From NCBI GenBank assembly GCA_964551015.1, contig CAZKBP010000003.1:1-64000 (forward strand): a stretch of DNA of 64,000 nucleotides, written 5' to 3'. Below the pieces are notes generated by a model that was given only the letters and a program-made list of their open reading frames with translations, had not been told where the DNA came from and did no database searches. The position numbers and the translations under genes were made by a program. The stretch comes from CAZKBP01 sp964551015 (lineage in GTDB: Bacteria; Bacteroidota; Bacteroidia; Cytophagales; Microscillaceae). Of the stretch, positions 9,287-18,327 are shown piece by piece (position 1 is the stretch's first letter; each line of letters opens with the position of its first letter).

Positions 9287-11065
9287 ATGAATAACATTGA
9301 AGAAGAATTTGACTGGGATAAACTAGAAACAAAAGGCTTTGGAGAAGGATACTCCGAAGAAGAAAGGGCTAAACTTGAACAACTTTACGATAATACCCTC
9401 TCAGAGGTAAACGAAAAAGAAGTAGTAAAGGGTACCGTCGTGGGTATTGCAGATCGAGACGTAATCCTTAATATCGGATTCAAATCAGATGGTTTGGTTC
9501 CTATCTCTGAGTTTCGAGATATGCCTGATTTGAAAGAGGGCGACGAGGTAGAAGTGTTTGTGGAAAATCAGGAAGATGCCAACGGTCAATTGATCCTCTC
9601 TCGCAGAAAAGCGAAAATCCTTACTGCTTGGGAAAAAATTCAGAGTGCCCTAGATAATGATGAGGTAATCGAAGGAGTAGTCAAGCGTAGAACTAAGGGT
9701 GGTCTAATCGTTGATATTTTCGGAATCGAAGCTTTCCTTCCCGGTTCTCAGATTGACGTGAAGCCGATCCGAGATTTTGACATATATGTAGGGAAGAAAA
9801 TGGAGGTCAAAGTTATTAAGATCAACTATGCCAACGATAACGTAGTGGTTTCGCATAAGGTACTGATCGAAAAAGACCTTGAAGAACAAAAAGCACAAAT
9901 CCTCAACAACCTTGAAAAAGGTCAAGTACTCGAAGGCGTTATCAAGAACATGACCAACTTCGGTGTTTTCATTGACTTAGGAGGCGTTGACGGACTATTA
10001 CACATTACAGATATCTCTTGGGGACGAATCAACCACCCCGAAGAATTATTGAATTTAGACCAAAAGGTAAACATAGTAGTACTAGACTTTGATGATGAGA
10101 AAAAGCGTATCTCTCTGGGTATGAAGCAATTAACTCCTCATCCTTGGGAATCCCTACCTGATGATATCCAAGTAGGTACCAAAGTCAAAGGAAAAATTGT
10201 TAATGTAGCTGACTACGGAGCCTTTTTAGAGGTAATTCCTGGCGTGGAAGGTCTAATCCACGTTTCTGAAATGTCTTGGTCACAACACCTGAGAAATCCA
10301 CAAGACTTTATCAATGTAGGGGACGAACTAGAAGCTGTGGTGCTGACCCTAGATCGTGAAGAAAGAAAAATGTCTCTGGGTATCAAGCAATTAATTGAAG
10401 ATCCTTGGACGAAGCCTGATATTCACGACAAATATTCAATTGGTTCCAAGCACACTGGAATCGTACGTAACCTGACTAGTTTTGGTCTTTTCTTAGAGCT
10501 TGAAGAAGGAATTGATGGTTTGGTTCACGTTTCAGATTTATCTTGGACCAAGAAAATCAAGCATCCTTCTGAGTTTGTGAAAGTGGGCGAAAATTTAGAG
10601 GTAGTTGTGTTGGAGTTGGATGTAGAAAACAAGCGCCTTGCCTTAGGACACAAGCAACTCGAAGAGAATCCTTGGGATACCTTTGAAACGGTCTTTACTC
10701 CTGGTTCTCAACATCGTTGTACGATTGTACAGAAAAACGACAAAGGAGCCATTTTGGAGTTGCCTTATGGTATTGAAGGCTTCTGTTCTACCAAATACTT
10801 AGTTAAAGAGGATGGTACAGAACCAGAAATCGGTGAGAGCTTAGATTTCGAAGTAACAGACTTCTCCAAGGATGAAAAGCGTATCATCCTTTCCCATACC
10901 AGAACTTACCGTAAGGAAGAGGCAAAAGAAGCGAAAAAGGCTAAGCCTACTAAGAAGCAACCCAAGAAAGCCACCGAGAAAGAAGAAAACAAGGCTACAT
11001 TGGGTGATCTGGAAGCCCTTTCCGAACTGAAGAAACAAATGGTCAAAGACGCTGACAATGACTAA
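9287..11065 (+). CDS. rpsA: 30S ribosomal protein S1
   Basis: S1 binds mRNA on the 30S subunit and helps initiation; this matters in Bacteroidota, where Shine-Dalgarno use is rare. The 592-residue protein has six S1/OB-fold repeats. The first two (~45-200) are divergent and bind the ribosome in known homologues. The later ones carry the typical FGVFIDLGGVDGLLHITDIS-type core, which recurs at ~220, 305, 390 and 475. The C-terminus is a Lys/Glu-rich tail. AAGGAG lies at 9267-9272, 14 bases before the ATG, further than a standard Shine-Dalgarno. The gene has its own promoter and a strong terminator. Confidence 0.97.
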   Translation: MNNIEEEFDWDKLETKGFGEGYSEEERAKLEQLYDNTLSEVNEKEVVKGTVVGIADRDVILNIGFKSDGLVPISEFRDMPDLKEGDEVEVFVENQEDANGQLILSRRKAKILTAWEKIQSALDNDEVIEGVVKRRTKGGLIVDIFGIEAFLPGSQIDVKPIRDFDIYVGKKMEVKVIKINYANDNVVVSHKVLIEKDLEEQKAQILNNLEKGQVLEGVIKNMTNFGVFIDLGGVDGLLHITDISWGRINHPEELLNLDQKVNIVVLDFDDEKKRISLGMKQLTPHPWESLPDDIQVGTKVKGKIVNVADYGAFLEVIPGVEGLIHVSEMSWSQHLRNPQDFINVGDELEAVVLTLDREERKMSLGIKQLIEDPWTKPDIHDKYSIGSKHTGIVRNLTSFGLFLELEEGIDGLVHVSDLSWTKKIKHPSEFVKVGENLEVVVLELDVENKRLALGHKQLEENPWDTFETVFTPGSQHRCTIVQKNDKGAILELPYGIEGFCSTKYLVKEDGTEPEIGESLDFEVTDFSKDEKRIILSHTRTYRKEEAKEAKKAKPTKKQPKKATEKEENKATLGDLEALSELKKQMVKDADND

Positions 11066-11081
11066 GCACTAGCTGGAAGGT

Positions 11082-11125
11082 CTAAAGGATAGGTGATAGA
11101 ATCTATCCTTTAGGCTTTATTCCAC
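11082..11125 (+). terminator. Rho-independent terminator of rpsA
   Basis: A perfect 11-bp stem, CTAAAGGATAG (11082-11092) with CTATCCTTTAG (11103-11113), a 10-base loop and a T-rich downstream tract. It begins 17 bases after the rpsA stop. Confidence 0.85.
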
Positions 11126-11165
11126 ATTTTTTGGCACAGATTTCGGCCTTTCTTCCTAAAAGCCT

Positions 11166-11173
11166 TATATTTG
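11166..11173 (+). promoter_or_regulatory. Promoter -7 element for tRNA-Cys
   Basis: TATATTTG matches TAnnTTTG and ends 19 bases before the tRNA. The -33 region (about 11144) does not show a clean TTG. Confidence 0.55.
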
Positions 11174-11192
11174 CCAATCCTAACAATGAAAA

Positions 11193-11263
11193 GGTCGTGT
11201 GGCCGAGTGGCTAGGCAGAGCTCTGCAAAAGCTCGTACAGCGGTTCGAATCCGCTCGCGACCT
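11193..11263 (+). tRNA. tRNA-Cys (GCA)
   Basis: A 71-base cloverleaf. The 7-bp acceptor is GGTCGTG with CGCGACC (one G-U pair), the anticodon stem is GAGCT/AGCTC with loop CTGCAAA (anticodon GCA), the variable loop is short, and the T-arm is AGCGG-TTCGAAT-CCGCT. The discriminator base is U73, the cysteine identity base. The 3' CCA is not encoded. It is a stand-alone tRNA gene after the rpsA terminator. Confidence 0.96.
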
Positions 11264-11637
11264 CCTTTTTATTGCCACCTTTTCAAGAAATCCTTCCTCA
11301 GTTGTTATCTCTCCCCTCCCTACATCGAGACCCTCGTTGTTTCAATTTATAATCGTTCTATATAAGACTACACTCAGGGAAAGTTCTTGAGAGTACTTGA
11401 GTTTTAGCCACTTCTCCCCGAAATTGCAAGAAATTTCTTAACGTTTAAGAGCGGTTTTTCTTGCACATTCCTCGGCCAAATTTTGCCAAATAAAAAATGT
11501 GTTGTAGTATTGCTCGGAGTCCCACAATTAAACAAACAAAGATCCACTCAGCCCGTTAAGGAATAAAGGAAAATTCAGAAAATTTTGAAAGTATAATTTA
11601 TCATAATTATCAGGAAAAATAAAGAGCTTACAATTAA
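11264..11637 (+). other. Leader and control region of the act/cox locus
   Basis: This 374-base gene-free stretch holds the operon promoter (11483-11512), a 12-bp perfect palindrome AAGAAATTTCTT at 11428-11439 that could be an operator, and an AT-rich leader of about 120 bases before actA. I see no small gene in it. Confidence 0.5.
11483..11512 (+). promoter_or_regulatory. Promoter of the ACIII/oxidase operon
   Basis: TTG at 11483-11485 (as TTTTG), a 19-base spacer, and TAGTATTG at 11505-11512. This is one mismatch from TAnnTTTG with consensus spacing. It is the best promoter candidate upstream of actA. Confidence 0.65.
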
Positions 11638-12978
11638 ATGCATACGTTCAATCAAATCACAAAATATTCTATCTCTCCAAAGAGATATTTCTTCCTAACG
11701 CTCTTGTTTCTAGGGTTATCCCTAGGGCTAGCTTGGGCACAAGGAGGTGATACAACTGCTACTGACGGTGAAGGAGAGGCTTCTACCGAAGAAGCCACTG
11801 CCACCGGAGACCAGCCCAGCCCTGAGGTATTAGCCAAAGGGGAGGAGCTTTGGGAAAATAACTGTACTTCTTGCCACGCTTTGACCGAAGAGGTGGTAGT
11901 CGGCCCTGGCTTATACAATGTATGGGAAAGAACGCCTAGTCGCGAATGGCGCATCAACTGGATTAAGAACTCCCAAGCGATGGTACAGGCTGGCGATGAC
12001 TACGCTGTCAAAATCTTCAATGAATACAACCAAAACGTCATGACCAGCTTCCCTTGGCCTACCGAGGATATTGAAGCGGTTTTGGATTACATCAAAGTAG
12101 CCAGCGTTGAGGCGATGAATCCACCCAAGGCTGACGGTGGTGGAGGAGATGGAGAAGAGCCTGTTGTAGGAACCAACCCTGCCCTTGGTAACTATTTCAA
12201 CATTTTACTAGGGGTAATGGTCTTGGTACTTGCCTTGATCGTGGTGGTCTTGATCTTGATGCTTTCTATATTGAAGCGTTTCATTGAGCAGAAAGAAGGT
12301 GGACAAGCGGCCGAAGTAGGAGCAGGTGAGGATGAGGAAAAATCCTCTTTCAATCTGGGCAAACTGGTTCAAAACCGCGCTTTCATCAACGGTGTAGGAT
12401 TAGTTTTTACCTTAGTGGTACTAAAAGCCGTCCTAGATAGCCTGATCGGAGTAGGTATTCAGCAAGGATATGCCCCTACCCAACCCATTCCTTTTTCGCA
12501 CAAGCTACACGCAGGAATGTACGAGATCGATTGTAATTATTGCCATACAGGCGTGAATAAAGGTAAATCTGCCGTGATTCCATCCGCCAATATCTGTATG
12601 AATTGCCACAATGCCATCAAGCGTGAATCTCCATATATCAAGAAAATATACGAGCACATTGAGAATGACGAACCAATTGAATGGGTGAGAGTACACAACT
12701 TACCGGACTTGGCATACTTTAATCACGCCCAACACGTCAACGTAGCAGGGCTTGAATGCGAGAATTGCCACGGTGAAATCAAGCAGATGGAAGTAGTGCA
12801 ACAGAGAGCCCCGTTGACCATGGGATGGTGTATCAACTGCCACCGCCAAACGATTATGGATCATGCCGAAGACAATGAGTATTATGATCGTCTGATTGAA
12901 TACCACGATGCGAATAGCAATAATCCTATGACCGTGGAAAACATTGGTGGCTTGGAGTGTTCAAAGTGTCATTACTAA
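11638..12978 (+). CDS. actA: ActA, multihaem cytochrome c of alternative complex III
   Basis: ActA carries electrons out of alternative complex III, the quinol:cytochrome c oxidoreductase that replaces bc1. This 446-residue form has a signal peptide or anchor (~1-35), an acidic linker, a class I cytochrome c domain (CTSCH 76-80, likely Met135), TM helices at ~183-213 and ~250-275, then the five-haem domain: CNYCH 299-303, CMNCH 320-324, CENCH 374-378, CINCH 398-402, CSKCH 441-445. The total is six haem motifs, against the five usually quoted for ActA. The N-terminal domain closely resembles the lipoprotein cytochrome at 29676-30128. It is first in the operon, with actB 74 bases downstream beyond a hairpin. 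Confidence 0.95.
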   Translation: MHTFNQITKYSISPKRYFFLTLLFLGLSLGLAWAQGGDTTATDGEGEASTEEATATGDQPSPEVLAKGEELWENNCTSCHALTEEVVVGPGLYNVWERTPSREWRINWIKNSQAMVQAGDDYAVKIFNEYNQNVMTSFPWPTEDIEAVLDYIKVASVEAMNPPKADGGGGDGEEPVVGTNPALGNYFNILLGVMVLVLALIVVVLILMLSILKRFIEQKEGGQAAEVGAGEDEEKSSFNLGKLVQNRAFINGVGLVFTLVVLKAVLDSLIGVGIQQGYAPTQPIPFSHKLHAGMYEIDCNYCHTGVNKGKSAVIPSANICMNCHNAIKRESPYIKKIYEHIENDEPIEWVRVHNLPDLAYFNHAQHVNVAGLECENCHGEIKQMEVVQQRAPLTMGWCINCHRQTIMDHAEDNEYYDRLIEYHDANSNNPMTVENIGGLECSKCHY

Positions 12979-12992
12979 TCAAAAACTAATTC

Positions 12993-13041
12993 AAAAGATA
13001 CTCTATAAGGGCTTGTGTGTGAACCACAAAGCCCATCTTTT
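12993..13041 (+). terminator. Terminator-like hairpin between actA and actB
   Basis: The inner stem is GGGCTT (13009-13014) with AAGCCC (13029-13034), extended by GTG/CAC across one bulged base. The outer stem is AAAAGAT (12993-12999) with ATCTTTT (13035-13041). The T-rich 3' arm makes it terminator-like, 11 bases before the actB ATG. It may attenuate transcription or stabilise actA mRNA. Confidence 0.5.
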
Positions 13042-13052
13042 CTAGTAAAATT

Positions 13053-16000
13053 ATGGAAAATAACAATAAAAGATATTGGAAAGGCATTGAGGAACTCACC
13101 AATGATATTGATTTTGTAAAGAAGGCAGAAAAAGAGTTTCCCGATTATCTTCCCGTAAAAGAACATAGAGGCGAAACCGAATCTTTTTTGGAAGGCGGAC
13201 GCCGAGATTTCCTCAAACTACTAGGTTTCAGTGTAGCAGCTGTTTCTGTGGCTGCTTGCGACGCTCCCGTCAAGAAGGCAATTCCCTACCTCAACAAACC
13301 AGTTGATGTAGATCCTACGATTCCTAATTACTATGCTTCCACTTATTTCAAAGATGGAGAATATGCCAGCATCTTGGTCAAAACCCGAGAAGGCAGACCT
13401 ATCAAAATTGAAGGTAATAACCTCTCTAAAATTACGAATGGAGTAGGAAGTGCTCGTGTACAGGCATCAGTACTAGACTTATATGACATAAGTCGTTACC
13501 AAGGTTTTGCTAAGAAAGACGGAAAGGTTCCTGAGAAGAAAGAAGACATCCTCGCTCAAAACGAAGCTATCGATAAAGAAATTAAGCAGAAGCTGGCTTC
13601 TTCACGCAATATTCGGATCGTATCTCCTACGATTATTAGCCCTTCTACCAAGGCGGCTATTCAAGAATTTAAAAATAAGTATCCTTCCACGGAACACGTG
13701 ATGTATGATGCTTCTTCCGCCGGGGGAATGCTCAAAGCAAACCAAGCTTCCTTTGGTCAGGCGGTGCTTCCCACTTATGACTTTTCCAAAGCAAAGGTTA
13801 TCGTGAGCTTTGGGGCTGATTTTTTGGGTACTTGGCTCTCACCTACAGAATTTGCTTATCAATATGCTCAAAACCGTAAATTGGGGAAAGATAGCAAGGA
13901 AATGTCTCGCCATTTTCAATTTGAGTCCAATTTGTCGGTAACTGGCGCTAATGCAGATTACCGTGTGCGTATCAAACCCTCCCAAGAGGGTCTGGTGGTA
14001 GCTTCACTTTACAAGAAACTGACTGGCTCTGATAAATTTAAGGATGCTAGAATTGACAAAATGCTAGACAAGGTGGCCAAAGAACTGAAAGCCGCGAATG
14101 GTAAAGCTTTGGTCGTAAGTGGCTCTGATGATCACAATGTACAAACGGTGGTCAATGCCATTAACAATCGCTTGAACAGCTACGGTAACACAATTTCTCT
14201 AGAAACTCCATCTTACACGCATCAGGGAATGCCTGAGCAAATGGACGGCTTCATTGAAGATGTAAAAAGCAACAAGGTAGATGCAGTTATTTTTTATGGA
14301 GTAAATCCAGTTTACTCACACGCCAGAGGAGAAGAATTGCAAAGTGCCCTCAAGAATGTGGCATTAAAAATCTCTTTGGCTCAAACTCCCGATGAAACTA
14401 CTGCTCTTTGTGATTATGTTTGTCCAGACAACCATTACTTAGAGTCTTGGAATGATGCTGAGCCTCGTCGAGGGCATTTTAGCTTGACCCAACCGGCCAT
14501 TACAAATATTTACCAAACTCGTCAAGCACAACAAAGCCTCTTAACTTGGGCAGATAATAAGCAAGATTTTTACGATTATATACGTAATTACTGGAATCAA
14601 AATCTTCTTGGAATCAGTGGTTTTAATTCCTCCGAAGATTTCTGGAATCGTGCCTTACACGACGGAATTTTTCAGGCTACGTCTGCTCCAGTGCAAGTAC
14701 AAACAGAAGAGGGCGATGAAGAAACTCAAGAAGCCGAAGGCGGAACTACCATCGGAGGATTCAGCGGGGATGTTAATGGAGCGATTGCTGACATTAATAA
14801 AGATTATAAAGCCGACTCCAAAGATTTAGAGCTAAGCTTGTATCAAAAAGTAGCGATCGGAACAGGAACTCAGGCCAACAACCCTTGGCTACAAGAAATG
14901 CCTGATCCGATTTCTAAGGCTTGCTGGGGCAATTACTTATGTATTTCTCAGAAAACTGCCAATGAGCTAGACCTAAGTCAGGAAGATGTAGTAAAGGTTG
15001 AGGCCAAAGGCTTTTCCTTTGAAGCACCAGTACTAATTCAACCCGGACAAGCCGAAGGCAGTGTAGCAATTGCACTGGGCTATGGTAGAAAAGTATCCGG
15101 TAAAGTAGGACAAGAGGTAGGAGTAAATGTAGCTCCCTTATCCAACCAATCTTATGTGAGTGGCATCAAGATAACCAAAACTGGTGAACGAGACCGTATT
15201 GCACAGACACAGACGCACCATACAATCATGGGACGTAATATCATTCAAGAGTCTACGCTCAAGCAATACCAGAAAGACCCCGCGGCAGGCAGAGAATATA
15301 CTTATATTCATACTCCCGAAGGACTCAAAAGACCTACCGAAATCACCCTTTGGAAAGGGCATACTTATCCCAATCACTCTTGGGGTATGAATATTGACTT
15401 GAATTCTTGTATCGGCTGTGGAGCTTGTACCATTGCTTGTCAGTCTGAAAATAATATCCCCGTAGTGGGTAAAAAAGAAGTACTGATGCGTCGGGAAATG
15501 CACTGGATTCGCATTGACCGCTATTACAGCTCCGATGCAGAAGAAGGAGACTTGTCTGGTATGGAAGATGCCGCAGAAAATCCTGAGGTTACTTTTATGC
15601 CGATGATGTGCCAGCATTGTAATAATGCTCCTTGCGAAACTGTATGTCCTGTATTAGCTACCACGCACAGCACCGAAGGCTTGAACCAGATGACTTATAA
15701 CCGCTGTATCGGAACACGTTACTGCGCTAATAACTGTCCTTATAAAGTAAGACGATTCAACTGGTTCCACTACGCCGAAGATAAGCGTTTTACAGATATC
15801 AACTACCAACAAACCAGTGATTTGGGTAAAATGGTGTTGAACCCAGACGTAACCGTACGCTCTCGTGGGGTGATGGAAAAGTGTACCATGTGTATCCAAC
15901 GTATTCAGGCAGGTAAGCTAGAAGCCAAGAAAGAAAAACGTGAGGTACGTGATGGGGAAATCAAAACTGCTTGTCAGCAAGTCTGCCCCACTCAAGCCAT

Positions 16001-16247
16001 TACTTTTGGAGATATGAATGATGCTTCTAGCCAATTGACCCAAGCCCTCGGAATTACCGATAAGGTGGAAGAACAAGTGGCTGAGAAAAAACATAATACA
16101 GAAAAAGTTATCAATGAGCCTCGTGCTTATCACGTACTGGATGAAATCAACGTGAAACCTCAAATTACTTATCTGACTAAAATCCGCAACAAGGATGAGG
16201 CAAAAGAAAGTAAAGGAGGCCATAGCGCAGGAGGCCACAGCTCATAA
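13053..16247 (+). CDS. actB: ActB, iron-sulfur and molybdopterin-like subunit of ACIII
   Basis: A 1064-residue subunit combining a molybdopterin-oxidoreductase-like region (~75-700, which in known ACIII binds no Mo cofactor) with a ferredoxin-like region (~765-1010). The cysteine clusters are CIGCGACTIACQ, CQHCNNAPCETVCP, CIGTRYCANNCP and CTMC...ACQQVCP, enough for the 3Fe-4S/4Fe-4S set of the complex. The twin-arginine signal is at 50-56 (RRDFLKL) and runs into a lipobox-like SVAAC ending at Cys69. This fits Tat export and lipidation as seen in ACIII structures. A Glu/Thr/Gly-rich insertion is at ~550-575, and the tail is GGHSAGGHSS. actC starts 39 bases downstream. Confidence 0.95.
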   Translation: MENNNKRYWKGIEELTNDIDFVKKAEKEFPDYLPVKEHRGETESFLEGGRRDFLKLLGFSVAAVSVAACDAPVKKAIPYLNKPVDVDPTIPNYYASTYFKDGEYASILVKTREGRPIKIEGNNLSKITNGVGSARVQASVLDLYDISRYQGFAKKDGKVPEKKEDILAQNEAIDKEIKQKLASSRNIRIVSPTIISPSTKAAIQEFKNKYPSTEHVMYDASSAGGMLKANQASFGQAVLPTYDFSKAKVIVSFGADFLGTWLSPTEFAYQYAQNRKLGKDSKEMSRHFQFESNLSVTGANADYRVRIKPSQEGLVVASLYKKLTGSDKFKDARIDKMLDKVAKELKAANGKALVVSGSDDHNVQTVVNAINNRLNSYGNTISLETPSYTHQGMPEQMDGFIEDVKSNKVDAVIFYGVNPVYSHARGEELQSALKNVALKISLAQTPDETTALCDYVCPDNHYLESWNDAEPRRGHFSLTQPAITNIYQTRQAQQSLLTWADNKQDFYDYIRNYWNQNLLGISGFNSSEDFWNRALHDGIFQATSAPVQVQTEEGDEETQEAEGGTTIGGFSGDVNGAIADINKDYKADSKDLELSLYQKVAIGTGTQANNPWLQEMPDPISKACWGNYLCISQKTANELDLSQEDVVKVEAKGFSFEAPVLIQPGQAEGSVAIALGYGRKVSGKVGQEVGVNVAPLSNQSYVSGIKITKTGERDRIAQTQTHHTIMGRNIIQESTLKQYQKDPAAGREYTYIHTPEGLKRPTEITLWKGHTYPNHSWGMNIDLNSCIGCGACTIACQSENNIPVVGKKEVLMRREMHWIRIDRYYSSDAEEGDLSGMEDAAENPEVTFMPMMCQHCNNAPCETVCPVLATTHSTEGLNQMTYNRCIGTRYCANNCPYKVRRFNWFHYAEDKRFTDINYQQTSDLGKMVLNPDVTVRSRGVMEKCTMCIQRIQAGKLEAKKEKREVRDGEIKTACQQVCPTQAITFGDMNDASSQLTQALGITDKVEEQVAEKKHNTEKVINEPRAYHVLDEINVKPQITYLTKIRNKDEAKESKGGHSAGGHSS

Positions 16248-16286
16248 AAAGAAATAAATTATCGAATACATAGATTCACTATAAAT

Positions 16287-17741
16287 ATGCAATATACATC
16301 ACCCGTAAGAGAACCACTCGTGGAAAGGCAAAAGCGCGATGGCTATCGTCCCACGACTTATCACGATATTACCAATGATATATGCAGACAGGTAGAAGCC
16401 GCTCCTAATATTCGCTGGATGGCAGGTATGGCCATCTCCCTCATTGTTCTAGGGTGGGGAAGCTATACCCTATACCGTACTTGGTTTTTTGGAATTGGCG
16501 AATGGGGACTCAACAAAACCGTAGGATGGGCCTGGGATATCACCAATTTCGTATGGTGGGTAGGAATCGGGCACGCTGGTACTTTGATCTCTGCCATTTT
16601 GTTGCTTTTCCGCCAGAAATGGAGAACCTCTATCAACCGCGCTGCTGAGGCGATGACGATTTTTGCTGTACTTTGTGCAGGTACTTTTATCCTGATGCAC
16701 ATGGGAAGACCTTGGTTAGCTTACTGGGCTTTACCCCTTCCTAACACGTACGGTTCTCTGTGGGTAAATTTCAATTCACCACTTGTTTGGGACGTTTTTG
16801 CCATTAGCACCTACTTGACGGTTTCTCTCGTGTTCTGGTATATTGGATTGATTCCAGATTTAGCTACGATTCGCGAGAGAGCTAAGAATCCAATCGCTCG
16901 TTTTATTTATGGCTTGTTAAGTTTTGGTTGGACAGGTTCTGCTAAAACTTGGGCACGTTATGAGATGGTTGCCTTGGTACTAGCTGGACTTTCTACGCCA
17001 CTTGTACTTTCTGTACACACCATTGTAAGTTTTGACTTCGCCACCTCGGTCATTCCTGGATGGCACACTACCATTTTCCCTCCTTACTTCGTAGCTGGAG
17101 CTATTTTCTCTGGTTTTGCGATGGTATTGACGCTGATGCTGATTACACGTTATGTTTTCAAGCTTGAAGCTTACATCACGATTGGGCACATCGAGTCTAT
17201 GAACAAGATTATCCTATTGACTGGTTCTATCGTGGGAATTGCTTATTTGACCGAGTTTTTCATTGCTTGGTACTCGGGAGTAGAGTATGAGCAATATGCC
17301 TTCATCAATCGTGCTACTGGGCCTTATTGGTGGGCATACTGGTCTATGATGACTTGTAACGTGATCTCACCTCAGTTCTTCTGGTTCCGCTCTATGCGTA
17401 GAAATATCTACGTTACTTTTGCCCTTTCCATTGTGGTAAATATCGGAATGTGGTTCGAGCGTTTCGTGATTATTGTTACTTCACTACACCGCGATTACAT
17501 ACCTTCTAGCTGGGCCATGTTTTATCCGACTTATGTAGATGTAGGAGATTACCTTTTCACATTTGGTTTCTTCTTTACCGCCTTTTTGCTGTTTGCGAAG
17601 TTCTTGCCTGTTATCAACATGGCAGAAGTAAAAGCGGTATTAAAATCGTCTACGGATGATGCAGCTGCCCAATACGTAAAAGAACCTGCAAAAGAAGAAA
17701 AAGCTGTGCAAGGTGAAGGTCAAACCCTGAAATCAGAATAA
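16287..17741 (+). CDS. actC: ActC, NrfD/PsrC-like membrane subunit of ACIII
   Basis: A 484-residue polytopic protein with about ten hydrophobic helices, of the NrfD/PsrC family. In ACIII, ActC and its paralogue ActF form the membrane core; ActC lies under ActB and contributes the quinol site. Many conserved Trp, His and Asp residues sit at helix ends (WWVGIGHAGTLISAILLL; HMGRPWLAYW). The C-terminal ~35 residues are charged and cytoplasmic (AAAQYVKEPAKEEK). It lies between actB and actD with gaps of 39 and 25 bases, so tight operonic expression is clear. The assignment rests on order and on the internal similarity with ActF. Confidence 0.95.
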   Translation: MQYTSPVREPLVERQKRDGYRPTTYHDITNDICRQVEAAPNIRWMAGMAISLIVLGWGSYTLYRTWFFGIGEWGLNKTVGWAWDITNFVWWVGIGHAGTLISAILLLFRQKWRTSINRAAEAMTIFAVLCAGTFILMHMGRPWLAYWALPLPNTYGSLWVNFNSPLVWDVFAISTYLTVSLVFWYIGLIPDLATIRERAKNPIARFIYGLLSFGWTGSAKTWARYEMVALVLAGLSTPLVLSVHTIVSFDFATSVIPGWHTTIFPPYFVAGAIFSGFAMVLTLMLITRYVFKLEAYITIGHIESMNKIILLTGSIVGIAYLTEFFIAWYSGVEYEQYAFINRATGPYWWAYWSMMTCNVISPQFFWFRSMRRNIYVTFALSIVVNIGMWFERFVIIVTSLHRDYIPSSWAMFYPTYVDVGDYLFTFGFFFTAFLLFAKFLPVINMAEVKAVLKSSTDDAAAQYVKEPAKEEKAVQGEGQTLKSE

Positions 17742-17766
17742 AATTATAACTAACTAGTCAAAGATT

Positions 17767-18303
17767 ATGGCTGATACAGAAAAGAAAAAATACTTGGTTG
17801 GCATCTTTGATGATGAAGATGCCCTCATTCCAGCCGTGAAGAGTATTCGTAAGAAAGGAATCAAAATTCACGAAGTATATACGCCTTATCCAGTACACGA
17901 CTTAGAGCATTATCTAGGCTACAAGCGTACTCGCTTAGCCAAAGCTGCTTTTATGTTTGGTGCTTTGGGTACTTTCCTAGCCATCTTAATGCAAACCTAC
18001 ATGTTGGGCTTCGCTTGGCCAATGGTCATTGGAGGGAAAGACTTCGTAGCACCACCCGACTTTGTGCCCGTTACATTTGAGCTCACTGTACTTCTATCTG
18101 CTTTGGGCATGGTGGGAACCTTTTTGGTATCCAATGGCTTAGGCCCTGGTCAAAAAGCTAAAATGTTTGACCCTCGTAGTACAGATGACAAGTTTGTGAT
18201 GGCCATTGAGCTAGATCGCAATAAAGATTTCAGCAAAGATGACTTAGAGAAGGTGCTAACAGACCTAGGTGTTTCGGAAAGCCCCAAAGAGAAAGAACTT
18301 TAA
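17767..18303 (+). CDS. actD: ActD (DUF3341) subunit of ACIII
   Basis: A 178-residue protein with a soluble N-terminal domain beginning KYLVGIFDDEDALIPAVK, followed by two hydrophobic helices (~62-88 and ~103-127) and a soluble tail. This is the DUF3341 pattern of ActD, a small membrane-attached subunit that packs against the ACIII core on the cytoplasmic side. It carries no cofactor motif. The length matches the family. It sits 25 bases after actC and 24 before actE. Confidence 0.93.
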   Translation: MADTEKKKYLVGIFDDEDALIPAVKSIRKKGIKIHEVYTPYPVHDLEHYLGYKRTRLAKAAFMFGALGTFLAILMQTYMLGFAWPMVIGGKDFVAPPDFVPVTFELTVLLSALGMVGTFLVSNGLGPGQKAKMFDPRSTDDKFVMAIELDRNKDFSKDDLEKVLTDLGVSESPKEKEL

Positions 18304-18327
18304 GAAACGAAGACTTACAAAGGAAAA

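Noticed and set aside
11171..11390. Two small plus-strand frames over the tRNA
   Set aside because: They run across tRNA-Cys and non-coding sequence; the products have no recognisable features.
15138..15617. A 159-codon open frame on the minus strand inside actB
   Set aside because: It is a shadow of the actB frame; the product has no family features and the plus-strand protein with its Fe-S motifs explains the sequence.
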